Shown: piece after piece, positions 57,501 through 64,000 of the stretch
How the letters are laid out: every line of letters starts with the position of its first letter
Position numbering within the stretch: the first letter of the stretch is position 1
Source: Neisseriaceae bacterium JH1-16
GTDB taxonomy: Bacteria > Pseudomonadota > Gammaproteobacteria > Burkholderiales > Chromobacteriaceae
DNA length: 64,000 bases
NCBI GenBank assembly: GCA_025989215.1
Contig: JAPDNP010000002.1
Coordinates: forward strand, 620,001 to 684,000
Direction: 5' to 3'
The notes under the pieces: generated by a model
What the model was told of the DNA's origin: nothing
The model's input: only the letters and a program-made list of their open reading frames with translations
The model's database searches: none
Program-made: the position numbers and the translations under genes

Positions 57501-57643
57501 AGAACCTGTTCACGATCTCGCGAACGAAGGGTCAGGCAAGGCGAAATGGCGCGAAAAAGCGGAATGGACATGGAGTCCATGAGCATTTTGAGCGTCATTT
57601 CAACGCAGGATCACCCGAGTGCAGCAGATCGTGAACATGTTCT
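57501..57643. mobile_element. MITE-like element with 18-bp terminal inverted repeats
   Basis: The ends AGAACCTGTTCACGATCT (57501-57518) and AGATCGTGAACATGTTCT (57626-57643) are inverted repeats with one mismatch. The 143-bp element holds a small internal hairpin (TGGACATGGAGTCCA) and no real gene. I recall similar repeats annotated as short spurious proteins in other genomes. No clear target duplication is seen. Confidence 0.65.
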
Positions 57644-57834
57644 GAGACATGACAGGACGGCCCGCGGACCGCACCTTATCGCGAGCCTATAGACTAGCCG
57701 AAGGCCGACGCCGGTACTGTGTGCGTATCACCGCGCTTGTTTGACCGCCTACCCCGCACGGCAACACAACCGTCACACAAATGCTACTGACAGCCGCGTC
57801 GCAGCGCGCGAGCCTGTCACGCCCCTACCGATGC

Positions 57835-58344
57835 TCAGCTGGCTCCCGCCTTGTACGGCGTGTTGCCCCACTTGCCCTGGCACAGGTCGCCGGTCGACAC
57901 GTTCTCCTCGACCTGGATCGTGGTGTTGTCCTCGAACAGGATCTCCGAATAGCCGCGATGGCGCAGGCAGGCCGTCACCGCGTCTTTCTTGAACGCCTGC
58001 TTCGGAAACGCCTCGCAGCTGTGCAGCCATTTGGAAAGCTGCGCCTTGCTACCATCGGTCTTGTAGATCTACCCCGCTTGCACCTCGCAGCGCGCCCCCA
58101 CCACCACCGGCACCACCGGGGCGGCTGGCAGCAACGGCGCCGACGCCTGCACCGCGGCCGGTCCGCTCTTGCCGGTCGGCGCAGCGGCAGTGTCCGGCCG
58201 CGTCATTCGCGCCGACCCCAGGGCCCGGGCGATCTCACTGTTTTGCAGCTCATCGGCCACCACCTGCCCCGCGATCGAGCCCAGCATCGCCCCAAGCAAC
58301 CATCCCGTCTTGCTCGTGATCCTTCCCCCTTGAAACACCAGCAA
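57835..58344 (-). pseudogene. Hypothetical secreted or membrane protein with an in-frame amber codon
   Basis: From TTG 58344 the frame reads a hydrophobic start (WLLGAMLGSIAGQVVADE), an Ala/Pro-rich middle, then CEVQAG and TAG at 58069-58071. The same frame continues without a stop for 77 sensible residues (IYKTDGSKAQLSKWLHSCEA, then KDAVTACLRHRGYSEIL) to TGA 57835-57837. The join looks natural, so the amber is probably a point mutation. The family is not recognised. The start is uncertain; GGGGGAAGG lies just inside the frame. Confidence 0.55.
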
Positions 58345-58445
58345 ACATTCTGGGTATCGGGCATCTGTCCCGACTTGTCAAAGAACCGATCGTTGCGAGC
58401 CGAGCCCGTATGCCCGGCAACTTCAGAGGCAGCCCCCGGCGGGCG

Positions 58446-59078
58446 TTATTGGCGGCTTGCCAGCGCCAAGCGACAAGCTAGGCCGGCAAACACCGAGCCG
58501 AGCAGATACTGGGGAAGTCGGGAGGGACGGCGCCCCGTCGACAAGCGACCGGCCAGCTTGCTAGCCGCCACGATCACCGCACCGTTGACGAGCAGGCCGA
58601 TCAGATTGAGTACGGTCGCCAGCAGTAGGATTTGCACGGCGATCGATCCGGCCTGCGGGCGCACGAACTGCGGAAACAGCGCTAGCACGAACAAGGCCAT
58701 CTTGGGGTTCAGCAAATTGGTCAAAAAACCTTGCCGAAAAATGCGGCCGTACGAATGGGGAGTCAATCCCTTGGCCGGCGCCAGCACCGTGCCCTCGGAG
58801 CAGATCGTTTTCCACGCCAGATACAACAGATAGGCCGCGCCGGCAAAACGCACCACGTCATAGGCCAGCGGCACTGCCAGAAACAATTGCGACAGGCCGA
58901 ACGCGGCGGCCAGGGCATGGCAGTAGGTGCCAACCTGGATTCCCGCCAGCGAGGCAAAACCGGCGGCACGCCCCTGGCTGACGCTACGGGATGCGATCAG
59001 CAACATGTCCGGGCCGGGTGTAACGGTCAACGCGAGGCAGGCAGCAGAGAACAGCGCGAGCGTATCGAAGCTGAGCAT
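58446..59078 (-). CDS. LysE/RhtB-family exporter
   Basis: A 210-residue inner-membrane transporter with six hydrophobic segments. The signature ALTVTPGPDMLLIASRSVSQ is at about 16-35 and FLTNLLNPKMALFVLALFPQ at about 118-137. Amino-acid or analogue export is likely; the substrate is unknown. AAAGGATCC lies ahead of the ATG. No adjacent regulator. Confidence 0.92.
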   Translation of the reverse strand: MLSFDTLALFSAACLALTVTPGPDMLLIASRSVSQGRAAGFASLAGIQVGTYCHALAAAFGLSQLFLAVPLAYDVVRFAGAAYLLYLAWKTICSEGTVLAPAKGLTPHSYGRIFRQGFLTNLLNPKMALFVLALFPQFVRPQAGSIAVQILLLATVLNLIGLLVNGAVIVAASKLAGRLSTGRRPSRLPQYLLGSVFAGLACRLALASRQ

Positions 59079-59268
59079 GGAGGATCCTTTCGTTCGGAAT
59101 GCGAAAGGAACACCAGTCTACGGAGCGCGTCCGACCCCGTCAACGCGAGGCATCTTGGCCTGATGTGTCGCCCTGTAGAAGCTGCACTCAGGCAAATCGG
59201 CACACCGCCCCCGCCCCCAAGGCGCTGGGCAGCGCTCGCATCAAAGGATTGAAACAGGTACAAAAAGA
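59079..59268. other. Short gap before the tRNA cluster
   Basis: About 190 bases between the exporter's start and the tRNA terminator; it should carry the exporter promoter. No gene or repeat is seen. Confidence 0.4.
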
Positions 59269-59270
59269 AA

Positions 59271-59301
59271 AGGGCTTAACTGCAATAAACAGTTAAGCCC
59301 T
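59271..59301 (-). terminator. Terminator of the minus-strand tRNA cluster
   Basis: AGGGCTTAACTG / CAGTTAAGCCCT, a perfect 12-bp stem with a 7-base loop, followed on the minus strand by TTTTCTTTTT. Confidence 0.9.
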
Positions 59302-59310
59302 TGAGATATA

Positions 59311-59386
<76 letters not shown>

Positions 59387-59399
59387 AAGCCAACTTGGC

Positions 59400-59435
59400 A
59401 AAAAAGCCTTGACGAGTGTTCACCAAGGCTTTTTT
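59400..59435. terminator. Hairpin with A/T flanks between tRNA-Thr and tRNA-Pro
   Basis: AAAAAAGCCTTG / CAAGGCTTTTTT, 12-bp stem with a 12-base loop. It could end the tRNA-Pro transcript, making tRNA-Thr a separate unit. Confidence 0.7.
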
Positions 59436-59441
59436 AAATTC

Positions 59442-59518
59442 TGGTCGGGGTGAGAGGATTCGAACCTCCGGCCTCTACGTCCCGAACGTAGCGCTCTACC
59501 AGGCTAAGCTACACCCCG
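59442..59518 (-). tRNA. tRNA-Pro (anticodon CGG), copy 1
   Basis: 77 bases, CGGGGTG/CACCCCG acceptor, anticodon CGG in loop TTCGGGA, encoded CCA. Identical to the copy at 59611. Confidence 0.96.
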
Positions 59519-59610
59519 AATTGTGTTCAACGCAGGCGTTGAAGAAGCGGCAATTTACACGGTTTGTTTCGGTTTGGCAACGCTGTGCTTGCCAGTGAAA
59601 ACAGGGAATC

Positions 59611-59687
59611 TGGTCGGGGTGAGAGGATTCGAACCTCCGGCCTCTACGTCCCGAACGTAGCGCTCTACCAGGCTAAGCTACACCCCG
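59611..59687 (-). tRNA. tRNA-Pro (anticodon CGG), copy 2
   Basis: 77 bases, identical to copy 1 as read. The spacer of 92 bases has no repeat structure beyond the tRNAs. Confidence 0.96.
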
Positions 59688-59780
59688 ATGTCCTGAATTT
59701 TCTGTTTTCACCGAATTAGCCAGTGCAACGCTTAAAGCGTTACAATCGCGACTTCAGAGGACACGAATTATCTACTAAAT

Positions 59781-60686
59781 ATGTGGTTTAGGCAACTGTC
59801 TTTTTATCGACTCGACGAATCTTCCTGCCCCGACGTGGACACCCTGTCCACTGCTCTGGCGAAGAAACCCTTCAATCCCTGCAGCGGTCTCGACTGGTCG
59901 AGCGAAGGCTGGATCCCGCCGGCAGGCCATGCCGACGGCCCGGTCCTGGGCTGCCGTGGCAACCTGCTCGTCGCGCTCAAGCGCGAGGATAAGGTGCTAC
60001 CCTCCGGCGTGATCCGCGACTACCTGGACGCCAAGGTCCAGGAGATCGAGGACAAGGAGCTGCGCAAGGTTGGCCGAAAGGAGAAACAGGCGCTCAAGGA
60101 ACAGATCACCGACGATCTGCTGCCGCGCGCCTTCACCCGCTCCGGCCGGCTGTCCGCCTTCCTCGATACGCAGCGCCGCTGGCTGATGATCGACACCGGC
60201 ACCGCCAGCCGCGCCGAGACGCTGATCAGCGAACTGCGCGACGCGCTGCCCCCCTTTCCGGCCGCACTGCCGCGCACCGAGCTCGCTCCGCATACCGCGA
60301 TGACCGACTGGCTACTGGCAGGCCAAGCGCCGGGCGGCTTCGAACTGGACGCCGATTGCGAACTGAAGGCACAGGGCGACGAAGGCGCGGTGATCCGCTG
60401 CAGCCGCCAGGACCTGACCGCCGACGAGGTGCAAAACCACCTGAAGGGCGGCAAGCAGGCGACCAAGCTGGGCCTGGTGTGGCGCGAGCGGATCCGCTTC
60501 GTGCTGACCGATACACTGCAGCTGAAGCGCCTGCAGTTCCTCGACGTGCTGCAGGAGGAAGCCAGCCAGGCCGGCGATGACATAGCCAGCCTAACCGAGG
60601 CGACACTGCTGTTGATGAGCGCCGAACTCGGCGAACTGGTCGACGAGTTGGTCGAAGCGCTCGGCGGTCTGCAGAACGCCGGCTGA
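59781..60686 (+). CDS. rdgC: Recombination-associated protein RdgC
   Basis: A 301-residue ring-forming DNA-binding protein that limits RecA action. It starts MWFRQLSFYRL, with GWIPPAGHADGPVL and the later LKREDKVLPSGVIRDYL, all typical of RdgC. In Neisseria RdgC affects pilin antigenic variation and recombination. It stands alone with its own terminator. A DUS-like word (60069) is read here as KVGRK, out of the usual Leu-Ala-Glu frame. Confidence 0.96.
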   Translation: MWFRQLSFYRLDESSCPDVDTLSTALAKKPFNPCSGLDWSSEGWIPPAGHADGPVLGCRGNLLVALKREDKVLPSGVIRDYLDAKVQEIEDKELRKVGRKEKQALKEQITDDLLPRAFTRSGRLSAFLDTQRRWLMIDTGTASRAETLISELRDALPPFPAALPRTELAPHTAMTDWLLAGQAPGGFELDADCELKAQGDEGAVIRCSRQDLTADEVQNHLKGGKQATKLGLVWRERIRFVLTDTLQLKRLQFLDVLQEEASQAGDDIASLTEATLLLMSAELGELVDELVEALGGLQNAG

Positions 60687-60705
60687 GCCCGCCCCGCTCC
60701 CCCAC

Positions 60706-60733
60706 AGCGCCCCATCACGGGCGCTTTTTTTTT
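60706..60733 (+). terminator. rdgC terminator
   Basis: AGCGCCC / GGGCGCT stem with a 6-base loop and nine T, 20 bases after the stop. Confidence 0.92.
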
Positions 60734-60901
60734 GCGATTGAAAATAGCAAACTATCGGTAATAAAATTTCAATTTAACAAAGCTATCTATTTAATCGATA
60801 CTGGAAACCAGCCAAGCAAACGTCATGACGACACTGGCCGCCAACTGGCTGGTGAACTACACCAATAGTTGCCACCGCGGCCCTTACCAAGGAGTGATGC
60901 G

Positions 60902-60967
60902 ATGAACGAGAGCAACTGGAAAGACATCCTGATCGAGATCTTCGCTGCGCTGGCCTGGCTGGATTAA
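60902..60967 (+). CDS. Possible 21-residue peptide upstream of the catalase
   Basis: ATG 60902 opens MNESNWKDILIEIFAALAWL and one further Asp, then TAA. AAGGAG lies 7 bases before it, a better site than many genes here have. The peptide is an acidic-basic amphipathic helix with a hydrophobic end. It ends 113 bases before the katA start. It could be a real small protein or a leader peptide; nothing else supports it. Confidence 0.35.
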   Translation: MNESNWKDILIEIFAALAWLD

Positions 60968-61080
60968 CCCCCACCGACCACACTTGACCTTCATCAGCCC
61001 GGCGCATCTTGCCGGGAACGCCTGCACCGCCCCGGGATCCCTCCCAAGCAGACCCCCATCAGACTCAAGAGGACTTGACC

Positions 61081-62526
61081 ATGGCTGAACAGAACCGACT
61101 CTCCACCGCTGCCGGCGCGCCGGTCGCCGACAACCAGAACAGCCAGACCGCCGGCCCACGCGGCCCGGTGCTGCTGCAGGACGTCTGGCTGTTGGAGAAG
61201 CTGGCCCACTTCGACCGCGAGCGAATTCCGGAACGGGTGGTACACGCCAAGGGCTCCGGCGCCTACGGTACCTTCACGCTGACCCAGGACATCAACCGCT
61301 ACACCAAGGCCAAGCTGTTCAACGGCGTCGGCAAGCAGACCCCGGTGTTCCTGCGCTTCTCGACCGTGGCCGGCGAACGCGGCGCGGCAGACGCCGAGCG
61401 TGACGTGCGCGGCTTCGCGCTGAAGTTCTACACCGAGGAAGGCAACTGGGATCTGGTCGGCAACAACACCCCGGTGTTCTTCATCCGCGATCCGCTGAAA
61501 TTCCCCGACTTCATCCACACCCAGAAGCGCGACCCGAAGACCAATCTGCGCAACCCGGATGCTGCGTGGGACTTCTGGAGCCTGCACCCGGAGAGCCTAC
61601 ACCAGGTCACCATCCTGATGTCCGACCGCGGCCTGCCGAAGAACTACCGCGAAATGCACGGCTTCGGCAGCCATACCTTCAGCTTCCTCAACGATGCCGG
61701 CGAACGCTACTGGGTGAAGTTCCACTTCAAGAGCCGCCAGGGCATCAGCTACTACACCGACGCCGAGGCGGCTGCACTGGTCGGACAGGACCGCGAGAGC
61801 GCGCAGCGCGACCTGTTCGACAACATCGAGCAGGGCAACTATCCGAAGTGGCGCGTCTGTGTGCAGGTAATGCCGGAGCGCGAGGCGGCCAGCTACCGCT
61901 ACAATCCGTTCGACCTGACCATGGTGTGGTCGCACAAGGATTACCCGCTGATCGAGATCGGCGAACTGGAGCTGAACCGCAATCCGGAGAACTACTTTGC
62001 CGAGGTGGAACAGGCGGCGTTCACGCCGGCCAGCGTGGTGCCGGGCATCGGCTTCTCGCCGGACAAGATGCTGCAGGGGCGGCTGTTCTCCTACGGCGAC
62101 ACGCAGCGCTACCGCCTGGGCATCAACCATGGCCAGCTGCCGGTGAACGCGCCGCGTTGCCCGTTCCACAGCGCGCACCGCGACGGCGCGATGCAGGCGG
62201 CCGCCTACGGCGCCGCCAGCAACTACCAGCCGAACACCCGCGCGGACGGGCTTCAGGACCAGCGTGACCTGCAGGAGCCGCCGCTGGCGCTGCACGAGGC
62301 CGCCGCCTGGCGCTACGACCACCGCGAGGACGACGACTACTACACCCAGCCGGGCGACCTGTTCCGGCTGATGCCGGCCGACGAGCAGCAGCGGCTGTTC
62401 GGCAACATCGCCCGCTCGCTGTCCGGCGCGCGTCCAGAAGTACAGCAACGCCAACTGCTGCACTTCGACAAAGCCGACCCGGCCTACGGCGCCGGGGTGC
62501 GCAAGGCGCTGGCCGAGCGGAAGTAA
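61081..62526 (+). CDS. Monofunctional heme catalase, small-subunit type
   Basis: A 481-residue clade-3-like catalase that splits hydrogen peroxide. The distal histidine is in [13 protein letters not shown], the Asn in [20 protein letters not shown], and the proximal heme tyrosine in [18 protein letters not shown]. The start at [12 protein letters not shown] follows AGAGGA; a longer in-frame start at 61009 is rejected. It is isolated, without oxyR next to it. A terminator follows. Confidence 0.96.
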   Translation: MAEQNRLSTAAGAPVADNQNSQTAGPRGPVLLQDVWLLEKLAHFDRERIPERVVHAKGSGAYGTFTLTQDINRYTKAKLFNGVGKQTPVFLRFSTVAGERGAADAERDVRGFALKFYTEEGNWDLVGNNTPVFFIRDPLKFPDFIHTQKRDPKTNLRNPDAAWDFWSLHPESLHQVTILMSDRGLPKNYREMHGFGSHTFSFLNDAGERYWVKFHFKSRQGISYYTDAEAAALVGQDRESAQRDLFDNIEQGNYPKWRVCVQVMPEREAASYRYNPFDLTMVWSHKDYPLIEIGELELNRNPENYFAEVEQAAFTPASVVPGIGFSPDKMLQGRLFSYGDTQRYRLGINHGQLPVNAPRCPFHSAHRDGAMQAAAYGAASNYQPNTRADGLQDQRDLQEPPLALHEAAAWRYDHREDDDYYTQPGDLFRLMPADEQQRLFGNIARSLSGARPEVQQRQLLHFDKADPAYGAGVRKALAERK

Positions 62527-62545
62527 GCTCATCGCCCTAATGACA

Positions 62546-62597
62546 ACGGGAGGCCGTGGCCTCCCGTTTTTGCCTCCCGTTTTTGCCTCCCGTTTTT
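62546..62597 (+). terminator. Catalase terminator with a triplicated 13-bp arm
   Basis: ACGGGAGGCC / GGCCTCCCGT stem (62546-62567) with a T-run. The distal arm plus T-run, GCCTCCCGTTTTT, occurs three times in a row (62559, 62572, 62585). Confidence 0.9.
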
Positions 62598-62618
62598 GGC
62601 CTACGTTGGCCGAAGCGG

Positions 62619-64000
62619 TCAATCGAGCTGCGCGTGTGCCAGCTCGCCGAGGCGCTTCACCGCCGCGATCCGCGCCGGCGTCAGCGGCACGCCGCAGCTC
62701 AGCCTCAGGCAGCGGCCGAACTCGCCGCGCGGCGAGAACAGCTGGCCCGGTGTGAAGCCGATTCCCTCGGCCAGGGCCGCGTCGAACAGCGCCTGGCTGT
62801 CGGCGCCCTCCGGCAACTCCAGCCACAGCAGGAAGCCGCCCTGCGGCTCGGTGACTCGGGTACCGGCCGGGAACGACTCGGTCACCAGCGCCAGCATCTC
62901 GTGCACCTGCCGGCACAAAGTGCGGCGCAGCTGGCGGATGTGCCGGTCGAAGCCGCCGGCGGCCAGGAATTCGGCCGCCACCACCTGCAGCAGCGACGGA
63001 GTGCAGAAGCTCATGCCGAACTTCTGCATCTGCAACTGGGCATGGTAGCGACCGCCGGCCATCCAGCCGATGCGCAGCCCTGGCATCGCCTGCTTGGTGA
63101 ACGAGGCGTTGTAGAGCACGTTGCCGGTGGTGTCGAAGGCCTTGCACGGCAGCGGCCGCTCACGACCGAAGTAGAACTCGCCGTACACATCGTCCTCGAT
63201 CAGCGGCACGCCGCGTTCGGCCAACATCCGCACCATGCGTCGCTTATTGTCTTCGGGAATCAGCGCGCCGAGCGGGTTGCTGAAATTGCTGACCACGATC
63301 ACCGCCTTCACTCCGCCGTAGCGGGTGGCAACATCGAGCGCCTCCACTGACATGCCGGTGACCGGGTCGGTGGGAATCTCCAGCCCCTTCAGGCCGCGGC
63401 TCTCCAGCAGTTGCAGCACGCCGAAGTAGCACGGCGACTCGATCGCCACCACGTCGCCGGGCTGGGTGACCGCCAGCAGGCTCAGGTTGAGCGCCTCGAC
63501 ACAGCCGTTGGTGATCAGGATGTCGTCGGCCGACAGCGTCTGCCCCCAGTCGAGCGTGCGCCGCGCGATCTGGCGGCGCAGCTCGGGCAGGCCGTCGCTA
63601 CGGCCGTATTCGGTGATCAGCCCCGGCTGGCGGCGCAGCGTTTGCGTCATCATGCTGTTGAGCGCCCGATCCGGAAACAGCTCGGCCGACGGCGTGGCGC
63701 AGGCGAAGCTGCTGCCGGCGCTCTCGGCGACATAGCGCAGATAGCGCCACAGCAGCGGGTTGGTGACCACCGGCTGCGGCTCCGGGCTTGGGCAGGATGC
63801 CGCTGGCGGACGCGGCAAGCGCCGCCGCACGAAATAGCCGGACTGCGGCCGCGCCTCGATCAGGCCGCGGTCCTCCAGCATGCCGAACGCTTCCTGCACC
63901 GTGGTCATGCTGACCTGGCGGCGCTGCTTCATGGTGCGCAGCGACGGTAGTTTCTCGCCCGGCTTCAGCGTGCCGTTAGCGATGGTCGAGGCAATCTCGT
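62619..64000 (-). CDS. MocR-type regulator: GntR helix-turn-helix with aminotransferase domain (5' end outside window)
   Basis: About 460 residues visible; the start lies beyond the right edge. The visible N-terminus is the GntR winged helix (TLKPGEKLPSLRTMKQRR, then TTVQEAFGMLEDRGLIEARP), followed by a class I aminotransferase fold (about 95 onward). The PLP lysine is in YNASFTKQAMPGLRIGWM, and FSNPLGALIPEDNKRR is conserved. Such proteins usually regulate rather than catalyse transamination. DUS-like words lie inside (63216, MLAERG) and after it (62605). Confidence 0.9.
   Translation of the reverse strand, partial: EIASTIANGTLKPGEKLPSLRTMKQRRQVSMTTVQEAFGMLEDRGLIEARPQSGYFVRRRLPRPPAASCPSPEPQPVVTNPLLWRYLRYVAESAGSSFACATPSAELFPDRALNSMMTQTLRRQPGLITEYGRSDGLPELRRQIARRTLDWGQTLSADDILITNGCVEALNLSLLAVTQPGDVVAIESPCYFGVLQLLESRGLKGLEIPTDPVTGMSVEALDVATRYGGVKAVIVVSNFSNPLGALIPEDNKRRMVRMLAERGVPLIEDDVYGEFYFGRERPLPCKAFDTTGNVLYNASFTKQAMPGLRIGWMAGGRYHAQLQMQKFGMSFCTPSLLQVVAAEFLAAGGFDRHIRQLRRTLCRQVHEMLALVTESFPAGTRVTEPQGGFLLWLELPEGADSQALFDAALAEGIGFTPGQLFSPRGEFGRCLRLSCGVPLTPARIAAVKRLGELAHAQLD

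Noticed and set aside
58069-58071. Amber codon read as a special amino acid
   Set aside because: There is no pyrrolysine context, and several neighbouring genes carry simple lesions, so a nonsense mutation or sequencing error is more likely.

Overview
The window looks like a high-GC, flagellated, aerobic betaproteobacterium, most probably order Neisseriales near the Chromobacteriaceae. The evidence is a complete TCA block (sdhCDABE, gltA, sucAB, lpdA, sucCD, mdh), an flhB-flhA-flhF-flhG-fliA-motC flagellar run, and generally Neisseriales-like proteins. The genus cannot be fixed from sequence alone.

Layout. 1-3.1 kb: tail of a LysR regulator, an LEA-2 lipoprotein and a chemoreceptor. 3.2-16.3 kb: TCA enzymes, all on the minus strand. 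16.4-18.4 kb: a GntR/UTRA regulator with a palindromic operator candidate, divergent from mdh. 18.5-21.2 kb: prfB (with the RF2 programmed frameshift) and lysS. 21.3-30 kb: an accessory stretch with decayed tssA and LysR genes, a CYTH-CHAD protein, small AT-richer genes, cspA, an ankyrin gene and two tandem class II amidotransferase paralogues. 30-38.1 kb: a hydrolase, a GGDEF/EAL protein, an MTA/SAH deaminase, ubiG, an FCD regulator, folA and thyA. 38.5-45.8 kb: the flagellar operon. 45.9-47.9 kb: an exonuclease/GIY-YIG fusion and a duplicated tRNA-Arg/tRNA-Glu pair. 48-59 kb: an IS5-like element that removed the start of an exbD-tonB locus, followed by metabolic, transporter and regulator genes, several of them frameshifted. 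59.3-64 kb: tRNA-Thr, two tRNA-Pro, rdgC, catalase, and the start of a MocR-type regulator running off the right edge.

The most unusual signal is a short word, GTTGGCCGAA (often AAGGTTGGCCGAA between genes). I counted 36 exact copies on the two strands, where chance predicts well under one. Copies lie inside genes, mostly as TTG-GCC-GAA (Leu-Ala-Glu), and between genes, where inverted pairs form the stems of terminators. This is how Neisseriaceae DNA uptake sequences (DUS) behave. The 12-mer AGGTTGGCCGAA resembles AG-type DUS dialects but lacks their CTG core. I propose it as a candidate uptake-sequence dialect. No competence or pilin gene lies in the window to confirm this.

Accessory genes show many single-base frameshifts or stops (tssA, LysR, transposase, exbD, a GNAT, thrH, a MATE transporter, a hypothetical gene), while housekeeping genes are intact. 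This suggests real decay, although assembly indels have not been excluded.
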